Origin: Aplidium turbinatum | Taxonomy: Eukaryota > Chordata > Ascidiacea > Aplousobranchia > Polyclinidae | Direction: 5' to 3' | Assembly (NCBI GenBank): GCA_918807975.1 | Contig: OU964920.1 | Location: 3,608,501 to 3,672,500 of the forward strand | DNA length: 64,000 bases | Shown: positions 12,024 to 22,800 of the stretch, in pieces | Layout of the letters: every line of letters begins with the position of its first letter | Position numbering within the stretch: the stretch's first letter is position 1 | Program-made: the position numbers and the translations under genes | The notes under the pieces: model-generated | Database searches by the model: none | Told to the model about the DNA's origin: nothing | Seen by the model: only the letters and a program-made list of their open reading frames with translations

Positions 12024-12110
12024 ATTTTCCCAAATAACAAAAGCCGTCATTTTACACTGATGCAACATCTGTAAACGTTGGATCAATGTAAAACCTCCAT
12101 GTAAAAATGT
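12024..12110. mobile_element. Palindromic MITE, diverged copy
   Basis: Left end cccaaataacaaaagccgtc, core ttacactgatgcaacatctg, and right arm acgttggatcaatgtaaaa are recognisable. The extreme right end is lost. Confidence 0.6.
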
Positions 12111-12717
12111 GGCTATTCCATTCTTGTATTTTCGTTTGAATTCTGTCTTCACTAAAAAGCATTTAGCAAAAAGTTTTTTTCTTGTTTTATGGTCGTTTTC
12201 TTGCATTTCGTAATATTGTTACCGCTTGCCATCTCGCAATGCCGCTAAAAGCTTTAGGTCGCAAAAGTGTTCATCTAACCGGTTTCATGACCACTCACGA
12301 GTGATTTTAATCCAAAGTCTTGTTGGTTTTGTTGAGCTTTATATTGATGGTAGCTTAACGTTTTAAAACGTTATATTAAGGTAAAACGCCCGGAATTGTG
12401 ACAATGTCGTTATCATTGAAGAACTGACATCAGCAAATTAATTAAGGTGGTGACGAACTGAACTAATGCTCTTTCCATTCGTATAAGCAACTAGTTGATC
12501 ATCATGATCTTGTTCTAGTTAGGTGCATTAATATTGCAATTTTGTAGGGGATTTTCAATGCAAAGATTACTTAACTTTTTTGTTGCCTTCATTATTTAAA
12601 CGTAATTTGACGTTATAGCAATGAAAACAGGTGACTTCCATCATGCTAGATGCTCTATTTCATCCTGGATATTTCAGTATTGACCATTTCTGAGTGGTTT
12701 CTTCGTCACCCATCCAG

Positions 12718-12793
12718 AAAGGTCTGCTTTTGTGCATTGATTAAACCTCTGAAGTCGTCGATTCATGTAAAAGATCAAATTTCACTGACTGGC
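12718..12793. mobile_element. Palindromic MITE, strongly diverged
   Basis: Only the core gtgcattgattaaacctctg and gtcgattcatgtaaaa remain. Assignment rests on this central part. Confidence 0.4.
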
Positions 12794-13597
12794 TGTAGGT
12801 CCACCTGGCATGGTGGCCCATTCTGGTAATCCCTCCCTCTTAATATTGAGGATTAAACTAAGGTCTGGAACCTGAAAACGCTTCTAACATGAAGTCATAC
12901 TGTAACCAAACCTTACACCATGAGGAATATTAATTTATAGCTTTTCTGCTTTCTCATATGATACAAGATGGAATTAAATCAAGCCATCAAAGAATTAGAT
13001 GTATGATACAATTGTTTGAGTTTAAATTTTTAAATGTTCAAAAGTTTAAATGAGGTAAGTATATCAAAATAGTTGAAAAAGGCCCTTCTTTATTTTAAGC
13101 ATGAGCACTTACAACTTCACTCAACACTACACCGACTTATCTCTACCGGCTTCCTTTGTCACGACTAAAGCAAAAAGATATCTTCTTTTGGGTTTCTTAG
13201 CGATAATTACCTCTTACCTTTAAGCTTGAAATAACATGTCTTACTATATAAGGCCTTAGCAGATACGAAAGTAAGTAATCATTACAGAATTAACAAAATA
13301 CTTTGTGAGGCAACTGAATCTTATCGTTCATTTTGCTTCCAGCAAGAAAGAGTTCTGTATGCTCTAAGACAATGTAGCAAATCGATTCATTTACCAAAGT
13401 TAGAATTAAAGGTAAACTGACCTCAATTTCACAAGCAAAATTTGTTGACCTACGTTTTTAAAAAGGACCTTTGTTTAAACAAACCCTTCAACTTTTAATT
13501 TAGTTCTAATGCACTTGACAATACAGTATACGGCTCTTTTGCGCCTCATAGTAGTCACCTATGGAGATGGATCCGTCATTTTCGGGGGATAAACAAA

Positions 13598-13648
13598 ATG
13601 TCTTGCAACGATTCAACGTTTGCAGATGTTGAAACAGCGTAAAACGAA
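13598..13648. mobile_element. Palindromic MITE, core fragment
   Basis: The stretch gattcaacgtttgcagatgt followed by tgaaacagcg matches the family dyad centre. The ends are not recognisable. Confidence 0.45.
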
Positions 13649-13748
13649 GGCAATGAGTTATCAAATTTTTTTGAGTAAATATACAATTGTAAGCATAAGC
13701 AAACTATTTAAGTAACCGCTTTTAGGGTTGCTGAATATACATGCGTTT

Positions 13749-13836
13749 CCCAGATTGTAAAAACCGTCATTTTAACATTGATTCAACGTCTGCAGACATT
13801 GAATCAATGTCAAAATGACGGATTTTGCAGTTTGGG
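13749..13836. mobile_element. Palindromic MITE, full-length 88-bp copy
   Basis: It starts cccagattgtaaaaaccgtc, has a perfect dyad around ctgcag, and ends gacggattttgcagtttggg. It is exactly 88 bp, the same length as the copy at 1323. Confidence 0.85.
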
Positions 13837-14297
13837 TTGATGCTTGATATTAGCCCTTAAAAAAATCCATAGGCCAATTAAGAAACTAATACAAATATCA
13901 CATAAAGTTTTATGGAAACTATCGACTTCGAAAAACCTACAAAATGTTGCAACTGAGTAAGAAATCGTTAGACTAAAAAATGTTTAAATTGGCAATCTTT
14001 TTGAAGAACAAATCTGAGTTTATGTTTTACGTGGATGGTGGAGATAATGTTTTTACAGTTACAAATCAGTTAATTATTCGTAGCTATTGAGCAATTATCT
14101 GCGGCGATCAGCGCACAATCCAAAATTACAGTATTTTTGAAGCAGCTTAGAAGACATAATCACAATCATCCCTGTCATGGCTTATAAGTGCGTCAAAACA
14201 AGACAGTTTCAGAAAAAATATTACTAATGTGCCCCTCAGCTACTGTACGTTTGCTCGTTTGAAAATCTAAAGTTACGTTGCTGACCGCTATAAACAG

Positions 14298-14682
14298 AGC
14301 CACTTTAACAAGCCGAAATTCTGCCACTGAAAATGATTAAAATGAAACCGCCAACCAATCATAAGCTACGGTTTAAGTGACGTAAAAAACGGCAAAAAGA
14401 AGATGATAGAAAGCAAATTAAGTGATGGATTTTTGTCAGCTAGTTGGCTTAGGGGTTAGGGCTAGAAAGTAGTCATTTCATTGACACGGGTTCGATTTCC
14501 ACCACTGCTATTGCTCTTTTTTTTCTGTAATTACCAAATAAAGTTCAAAACAAGCATTAACTCTCTGGCTGAGTGGTAGAAGAGTCACAATTGGACGGTA
14601 GCCTCTTATAACATGTTCTGATTGGTTGGCGGTTGCATTGTAGTCATTCGCAGTGGCAGAATTTCGACTTGTTAAAGTGGCT
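14298..14682. mobile_element. Inverted-repeat DNA element with a tRNA-like segment inside
   Basis: The left arm (agccactttaacaag-cgaaattctgccactg... accgccaaccaatca, 14298-14364) is repeated in inverse at 14616-14682, with about 85 percent match over 67 bp. Between them, at 14433-14505, is a tRNA-like stretch with a good B box (gggttcgatttcc). No transposase frame is present. It is a non-autonomous DNA transposon, or a foldback element that has captured a SINE head. Confidence 0.6.
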
Positions 14683-14767
14683 ACCCTATAAACATGGTAT
14701 CGCACACAAATATTTTGGCCTGTTTTCATCAAAACACAGATTTTGCATTTGACTACCAGTTTCTGCA

Positions 14768-14850
14768 CTACCTAGCCATTAAAAACGTCCATTTTTACAT
14801 CGATTCAACATGGCTAAACGTTGAATCGATGTAAAAATAAAAATCTTTGT
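14768..14850. mobile_element. Palindromic MITE, diverged copy
   Basis: ttacatcgattcaacatggc and acgttgaatcgatgtaaaaa form a clear hairpin. Terminal sequences are worn. Confidence 0.6.
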
Positions 14851-15315
14851 ATGATAAGATGTCAGCAACAAACTGTCACTACAGGAAGTGGGTTCAAATT
14901 GTATAAAACGTCCTTTCCCTGCTAGCAAAAAAATTAATTGGCACTGTCAAGTAAAAAAATGGAACACTCCTTCCTGTTGTTTCTATATCTGGCCGCTTCA
15001 GTGGAAACACAAAATCTTGCCAGAAAAACTAAATGCAAAAGTTTGATATCATTAACGTCTATTCAGCGTAATTTATAAATTGTTTTCACAATATACATTG
15101 TCGTAGAAACTTTTCCTTGTTCTGGGAACCTGGAGACGTGATCTTAGTCATCAAATATTTGTTCAAACTCTAGCAGGGAATAACTTTCAATGCCAATATT
15201 TTCTTACGGGTTTCCTTCTGATAATCTCCAGTTACAATTGCCCGAGTGATGGTGCAATCAAAACTTATAAATTGTAAAACTTTTATGTGATCAATGTTTG
15301 GATCTGTTCGTGGAC

Positions 15316-15643
15316 GTCGCTGTAATAGCAGGCATATAATGAGTCGCTACAATTGCACGCATGTAATGCGTTGCTACAATAGCATGCAAGTATAATGCGT
15401 CGCTATAATAGCATGCATATAATGCGTCGCTACAATAGCATGCATATAATGCGTCGCTACAATTGCACGCATGTAATGCGTTGCTACAATAGCATGCAAG
15501 TAATGCGTCGCTATAATAGCATGCATATAATGCGTCGCTACAATAGCATGCATATAACGCGTCGCAGCAATTGCACGCATGTAATGCGTTGCTACAATAG
15601 CATGCAAGTAATGCGTCGCTATAATAGCATGCATATAATGGCA
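15316..15643. repeat. 27-bp minisatellite with a four-unit higher-order repeat
   Basis: About twelve tandem units of the type atgcgtcgctacaatagcat follow one another at 27-bp spacing. Variant units (with attgcacgcatgt, or ttgctacaatagcatgcaag) recur in a fixed order. The variant cgc-aattgcacgc begins at 15345, 15455 and 15563, giving a higher-order period of four units (108-110 bp). Because 27 is a multiple of three and the unit has no stop in several frames, the array gives long open frames on both strands encoding a 9-residue repeat. I do not regard these as genes. Confidence 0.9.
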
Positions 15644-16301
15644 AGATGCTAATAAAGCGACGTCCATGATCTTTTGACGCATCCAATTTGTATTATAAAC
15701 ATAACTACAACTGGCATGCAACCGACAGTGAGATCTCATATTTGGTGCCGAATTTGCTTTTCTTGCGTTGCTTCATTACCACTGCCAAATGCAGTACCAC
15801 ACTAAAAGGTACACTTTTTTCCTGAGCATGAATACTTGTTCCTGAGCTTGATCTCGTAAGTTTTAACTCTCTGTAATATATTTATTGTGACTCTGTGATA
15901 GTGCTCCACATGGTATTATGCTTTAATCTTTGCTTTCAATTAAATTTATTTGGCTTCATGTAAATCTCATTCATAATCTCAATCAATTTTTTTTATTGTC
16001 CAGTTTGCAATCCAGCTCCTTGCTTCATAAAATGTCCTTCTACGCTTGGTTGAAGACAGATGCTCTCCTCCATGTTATTTCATAATCAATCAGGGTGGGG
16101 AGCAGCCAAAGGTCCAAGTATGTTTTTAGGTTTTCAGGAACCGAGAGATACTGTAAACTTTCGGTAAACAACCACTGAATATTGTCATCAACCTTGTAGG
16201 GAAGTGTTTGTTTGTTTTTGTACGAAGCTAAAAAGTTGAGCTATGTCCGGTCGAAACAACAGTTCAAACTCTATCCGACATACGCTGAGGATAACAGTAT
16301 C

Positions 16302-16380
16302 CCAGCCAACAAATCGTTCTTTTTTTTGATGATCCAACGTCTACATACGTTGAATTAGTGCAAAAATGATCAGGTAGCTG
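16302..16380. mobile_element. Palindromic MITE, diverged copy
   Basis: Left end cccagccaacaaatcgttc, dyad ccaacgtctacatacgttg, then attagtgcaaaaatgatc. The right end is lost. Confidence 0.6.
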
Positions 16381-16607
16381 ATTCATTTTAATGCTTCTAT
16401 ATTCTACATCTGTGGTGTCCTTCTCCTAAAAATAGAACAACATACAAACAACGACGAGGTCCACAGGTGTGAAGAGATGGATGTCGTTATCGCGATGGTA
16501 AAGGATTCCTGATGAAGATACTTTTAAATTCTTCTGCACAATTATTTTCCTGCACAACGCTTCGATACAGAATGTATTACTTTTGCTAGGTGGAAAAATT
16601 TATTTAA

Positions 16608-16680
16608 TATATCCTGGCCGAGATTTGAACCCAGGTTGATGAAATCCCGAGAGTGCTTGCAGCTACTACTGGTTGGTAGT
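16608..16680 (-). mobile_element. tRNA-like SINE head
   Basis: Read on the minus strand, the sequence has a tRNA-like B box (gggttcaaatctc) and an upstream A-box-like region. The stems do not form a complete tRNA, so it is more likely a SINE head or a tRNA relic. Confidence 0.35.
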
Positions 16681-17000
16681 TTTCACCACAACTAACCATA
16701 CCTTTCGTCATTTACCATTTTCCCCCGCTTACTAAAGTGCCAGAATATCGCTTATTGCAGCTAAGTACTTTTTGTTGCAACCAGCAAACAGTAATGATAA
16801 AAAATGAAATGACAAAATATCTTATAGAACTTTTTGAGGCAACAATATTCACAACCAAGCATCACCTTTTCAAGATTCTGTCGTCTAGACAAAATGTCAC
16901 AAAAAGTCATATACGTGAAGTAACACAGCCGAACGCCAACGACGGATAGCGTTTAACTGAATTGAGTTAATCCTTATCACTGACATGATGCATACATCAG

Positions 17001-17090
17001 CCCAGACAGCAAACCAGTCGTTTTTGCATCAATTGATTCGACATCTGCAGTCGTTGCATCCATGTAAAAACGATTGACTTTCTGTCTGGG
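17001..17090. mobile_element. Palindromic MITE, full-length copy
   Basis: It starts cccagacagcaaaccagtcg and ends cgattgactttctgtctggg. Length is 90 bp with a 2-bp insertion near the centre. Confidence 0.85.
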
Positions 17091-17099
17091 CGGTAATAC

Positions 17100-18480
17100 T
17101 CATAAATAATAAAGTCCAAGTCTACAACTTCAGTGGAAATTTCGCATTACAATTGCTGGTGAAAAAAACAAAACATTCAAAAACTTGGTGCGAAAATTGA
17201 AAAACTTTATCTCGTCTTTTCGGTATGATTTTGTGACGTAACTATAGGAACCAAGTTCCAATCTCATTCCAAGGAAATCTAGTTGACAGAGTGAACCCCG
17301 GGAGTAGAAATAAAAAAAAAAATTATATGCCTGTACGTAGGCTACATGGCTTGGGTAGCAGTTTCTTATGTTGTTAACACAACGTCTAATGGATGTTATT
17401 ATCAATAATGCATAACGACACGATCAGCGTCTATTGATAAACTATTAGAAAGGCAGATGCATTATTACATTCGTTCCGTTCTATTATGACATCAAATGTG
17501 GGGTGCTCAATATAATTAATTCATGTTTTTACGTGGGCCAAATTGCCATCTTATTCTTATGCCATTAGTTTTTCTGTTTAATTATAATGACATCATAGGT
17601 TGAAAATTTTAAAACCAAACAAGCAATGAAACGAAAACAATTTGATTATATTAACTACAATGACAGATTGATGGCACAGCGTTGAAGAATAAAACCAAAG
17701 ATTAAAGAAAAGAGTCGTAACTTTCATAGCAAATACCGTTTCTAAACTTTTGGTAATTATAAAAGCGTCAGGTGTACTGTGAACTAGTCAAACTACTGTA
17801 GTGTACACGTGCATATACGCATGCCTATACGTGCTATGTATGCTACATATTTTACCATTCAAATAGTACCTTATACAGTTCATGCATCTTTTTAAGGATA
17901 AAATCAATAATATTCTTTATTTAAACATTTTTAAAGCTTTTATTAAATAAACACCCATGAACCATTGAATATCACATATTGGACATTCTATTATCTTGGA
18001 AGGTTAAACTATGCGTTTGTACAGAGCGGTGTGTTAGGGGTGGAAAAAACATGCTTTTCTAAATGATAATACCGCTCGTGGTGGAATTTACAGCTCCAAC
18101 ACTTCCGGAAAAGAAATCACTTCTATATTTTCCACTCAGATAATTATGTGCTTGATGACATGAGCACAAATTGATGAGTTATGCCCTTGCTCATGGGAAA
18201 AGAACCACAGTAACCTCTGGAACGTGGTATGAGGCATGCCCATTTTCATTTTGCATTGTGCAAGATGATAACAAAATGCACTCTGCATTCAATAAAGTAA
18301 ACAAACAATTGTGTCCTCAGAAAACTATGTAGTTTTAAGAGAGTTCTGTTATAAAATATATGTGGTAGCAATTTCTAAAGGGAAACTCTGGTACTTAAAC
18401 ACTGGTTGGTTGTTTTGCATGAAACATAGGAACTTTTAAAGTACCACGTTGCACGTTTGAATGACATGACGTCACCACTT
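17100..18480. other. Intergenic DNA, no feature recognised
   Basis: AT-rich with no exon or repeat that I can support. A 91-codon frame on the minus strand (17130-17405) has a biased Phe/Tyr-rich composition typical of chance frames. Confidence 0.45.
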
Positions 18481-18484
18481 AAAA

Positions 18485-18560
18485 ATGTATTTTTGCCTTA
18501 AAATCTATGACAACCAAGAAGACTTCACTGTTTCACAAGCAACGCATGCGTACGTGCGAG
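18485..18560 (+). CDS. Candidate plus-strand exon
   Basis: An ATG in the context AAAAATGT starts a 25-codon frame (MYFCLKIYDNQEDF, then SQATHAYVR) that ends at a near-perfect donor, GCGAG/GTAAGT, in phase 1. No partner exon was found. Confidence 0.25.
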
Positions 18561-19510
18561 GTAAGTATGACCTCATAATTCAAAGTCCACATGCAGTATG
18601 TGTGGTCGGAAAAGCTATACTTGTTAACACACAGCGTATTTTAAATTTGGAAACCTTGAAATGGCAGTGTTTCCAAGACAAAAACGATCTTTAAGGAAAG
18701 ATTTTTTTTAGATTTTTTCATGTATAGAAAGAAGTCTTGATAGTTGACAGGAAAAATTTCACACAAAAGCTTGGGAATTTGTGTTTGTTTTTAACACCTT
18801 ACTCAGTTATCCATCAACCGCGCAACCGGAAATTGTAACGTGATAAACATGTGACCTGTTATGTCACTTCCGGTTTCTGCACAAGTTTTCAATTAAACAA
18901 TTTGCAGAATGAAACTGCAGTTGTGAAGGTTTCAACATTGGTATAATGTTAAAAAGCATTGATTTAACGTCACAGATAATTGCAATAATTGCTGCAACGT
19001 TCGCTATCTGCATATTAATGACTGAATCAAGCAGGTGATAATGAAACGTTTCTTAACGTTGCTATTCGTTGAACCCCCTTTCTACTGTGCAGATCAAATG
19101 GACAATTCAAAAGTGGAAAAGATAATTTACTGACTTCAACAGATTTGCAGCATTTAAACAAAACAAAGATCTATCGCATTCATTAATATTGATCAAACGT
19201 CTTTCAACGACAATGCATAGTTACAGCAAGCAATTTCTCAAATTCATGTGATGACTGCGCTGCAAAAAATACCACTCAGCTAACTCAATTAAACGTTTTC
19301 TTGTTGCATAACTTTTACAGCTTAAAACCTCACAGCAACATTCAACAAAGCTTCTCATACCTAATCAACTCGCATTAACCTGCATATGGAAAACTGTGGA
19401 CCTTCACGAGGGTAACTTACTTTTTAGCAACGGCTGCTTGTTCATGTGATGAATCATACAGTAAGAGAAGGAATATCTACTTTTTTTGTTACTAACGTTT
19501 AATAACGCCG

Positions 19511-19660
19511 GCTTCATAGCGATGTGTGAGTGCCCTGGTTCAACACCCCTCAAGAGCAAGTGACAGCATCTTTCGTAAAACATTTAAAGGCATACCTGAA
19601 GGGAACATAAAGATTGGCTAACTTGCCTTTCGTCCACTTAATCTAAATCTTCAACTACGA
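19511..19660 (+). mobile_element. tRNA-derived SINE, family 4, worn
   Basis: It contains gtgccctggttcaacaccc (B-box region) followed by ctcaagagcaagtgacag, shared with the copies near 31000 and 32610. It lies just beyond the stop codon of gene C. Confidence 0.5.
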
Positions 19661-19676
19661 GGCGTAAGCCTGGATA

Positions 19677-19816
19677 CTACAGACGTTTCATACACCATGT
19701 TAATAAGCATCCTCGCAGCGAATGAGGTTTCGATATGGAATGATACACGAGACGTGGAAGCTCATGCACCGAACTCTTGCGGCTGTCTGCTCGCTCTAAA
19801 ATCTCACTAACCGAGC
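19677..19816 (-). CDS. Gene C terminal exon
   Basis: The acceptor GCGCGTTTGGCAG/GC is phase 1 and opens 45 codons up to TAG. No canonical AATAAA was seen close downstream. Confidence 0.6.
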
Positions 19817-22800
19817 CTGCCAAACGCGCAAACATAAATAAGCAGGTTTTGCTTACTATCAAAATGCATGAAAGAAAAACACTGAAGGATTGCAACGTAT
19901 GCTGTTGCATGGTGGTGTTCATTCAAAGGAACCTGTGATCAATAGCCCTGAGTCAACTTTATTGTCTTTCGATAAACCATTGAAATATAGTTGAGCAGTA
20001 ATGTTGTAACAAAATTCTATTCGAATAAACCTGGCAACAACTATTATTTTGAATACTGAAAATTTGGGTGTTCATCAGGATAATGATCGTTTCTAGCACT
20101 AGTTGCAACGTTCATCTGATTGAACTTACTTTCACTTACATCAGATGAACGTTGCAACTAGTGCTGGAAACTATTGACTTTATAATTAGCAAGCTATTTC
20201 AATTAGCCGGACAACAAATTAAATAATGTTGCCGTGGTATGCCGGAAATACTCGAGGGGAAAAAGTCGTCCTTCTCAGGTTAATTCAGCATTTTAAAACA
20301 TTCAAAAATGTAAATATAATTAAAGGTCTGATTTTTGCTACCTAAAAAAGTACTCAAACTTATTAAAATACACAAGCACGGGACACAAGTTATGTAATTT
20401 CTAAACGGGGAACGACCTTGTTGCCGGAAAACTGATCAGCGTAAGGATTTTAATTTTCTACTAACAGACTAAATGAACCAATTTCACAAATGTAGATACA
20501 AACGATTTGTTTTAGCCTGATGCTGCGAGATCGCTATGGTAATGTAATAGCGTTTCATCACGAGTTTTTGGAACACAGTTCCCCTAGTCATGTGCAATAA
20601 AAACTTGGATCTACAGTTCTAAAATAAGCAACGATGATGCTGCTAAAATCAAGACTTCATCTACTGTAAATGAACTAAGGTTGCGCTTGATGTCTGGCTC
20701 AAGAGCTTTTTTGTCTTACGCTTTCGACAGGCAAGAAATCGGAAGTTTGAATGGCATTTCAAGAAAAACGGTCAGATCAGGATTTTGTTAAAATTTTATG
20801 AGTAATGCGGTAACTCAGGGGTTGTCTGAAAGTTCGCTTGATGAGCTTCCAACAGGCTTATAATTGCTTCAATTAGTTCAGTAATAATGACGTAATGACG
20901 TTTCTATGATGATTTCATCAACTTATCATATGATTGCTGTGGGTTGGACAGATGCATCACATGAGTAATTACGCAATGCAACCATTCTTATTGAAAATTT
21001 TGTGGTGCGCTCTTTAAATTTTAATACATTCACTCAAGTTTGCGGTGAGATGGCGCAACGGATAAGGCGTTGGCTTTCCGATTATGCAAACCTGGTTCGA
21101 CTCCCGGCTTCAACTGGTTGTTGAAAAAACACCGCTCACCTCTACCCAGGGTGTAATAAATTGGTTGGGCGTAGTTGCTGAAGTAAAGGCGGCCGAGAGA
21201 AAGGAACTGGCCACCCTACTCTTCTTAGTGCCGAAGGCTTAGTATAACGAGAACCTTATCTTCTCATTCCCCAAAGCTTAGTATGTGAGTATGGGACCTT
21301 TACCTTGTATACATTTTTCTCCAAACCATAAAAAATTAATGGAAATAATCATTTCTGAACTAAGCTTTTTTGACCAGCAATTTCGCATGACAAAACTCAA
21401 GCCTGTCGAACCGGTGCTCGTTGGAGTGTCGCAAATGCACTGACGTTGTGTTTTTCGGCAGTCAAGTGTAGCTAGAATGACCGCGATAGACACGTGTTTC
21501 GCCCATGAGGCTGGGTTCATCAGTATCGCACCGTTAATTCATGCCACATAGTTCTAACCTTATTCCATATCACACATTTGATATCATTTGTCACAATTTT
21601 ACTTGCAATGCTAAGCTTTCTAAATAATTATTTTGTACAGTTATAGCTTCTCTTTCTATGTTTTTCACCTTTGCGTAATTCTAAAGGTTATATCAACTAA
21701 TAGCAGTAAATTGATGTTGCTTTCCAACTTTGATCTTTCTTTGTATAAAGCCTTGTCGGTGATTTTAAAGCTTTAGAAATTTAAAGTATCTAACAAAAAT
21801 AACAAACATACAGTAGATCTACATATTCCCTTCGGTTCAAAAATGGTAGTGATAATATATTTTTTTCGAAATCAAACATTACACTGATGTAAACATTGGT
21901 CATATGTTGTTGTTTTTTTTCAATAATTTGCAATATCTACTGCATAAAGGCTAAAACGGTTTTAAACTCTATCTTAATATTAACTCTATCCTGCCTTTGA
22001 TTTGCGTTTACAAGCCCACAACCTGGCACAGTGACATCAACAAAGCACGGTATTTGCACGTTTGCATTGTACATGTAGTTTCTATGGCACGCAGCACACA
22101 GGCGGAAATGCTTTACAATTTGCCTTTTTCTGGAATACACGTGTCTATTTTTAGACTTGCAACTTCAAAGAACGGATTTTTTTCCATTGTTTACTACAGA
22201 GTTGCAGCTTCACACTAATGGCAGACTATTTTAATATTCATCGAAGCCCACTCAACGGTGCAGTCAGCCATGACGCATCTACTTTAGTATGCATCTTTGG
22301 TTTTTCAAGTTTATTTTGTAAAAAAAATAAAAAAAAAATTAACTATCTCTGACACTCAGAGCAATTTTGATGTCAAGTTATGCTGTTCAAGCTTTGTTTT
22401 CCTCTTAAAAGTTTTTGAACAAACCGAAAACTTTCCATTTGTTTTTTACTTTTGTCTTACATCACAAAGCCTAATACCCTGGGAGGTTGCTTGGCTATAC
22501 ACGTTTTACAGCACAACAAAGTGAAACTCATTGCCAAAGCTCAATTTTACCACTGTTTCACCAGAAAGTATTGTGATCTTTAAATTTTGTCCTATCCAAC
22601 ACTGCATGTTGATTCAATGCCTTTTGAGTTTTTTCCCAGACAGCAAATCCACAATTTTTTTTACATTGATGGCGTTGACGTTGAATCAATGTAAAAAACG
22701 GTTGATTTTCCGTCCATGTTACTACCTTGCAATAATCTCAGAACTTCAATTGAATTCTTACTGTTTGCTTCAAAGGCAGTCACTCGATCATATAGCAAGG

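Noticed and set aside
15316-15643. CRISPR-like array
   Set aside because: Repeats are contiguous with no unique spacers, and the setting is a eukaryotic genome.
15291-15739. Open frames of 131, 121 and 85 codons on both strands
   Set aside because: They are produced by a stop-free 27-bp tandem repeat and encode the same 9-residue unit in overlapping frames.
21046-21120. tRNA-Arg-like gene
   Set aside because: Promoter boxes are excellent but the 3' side runs straight into a long unrelated body without the matching acceptor stem.
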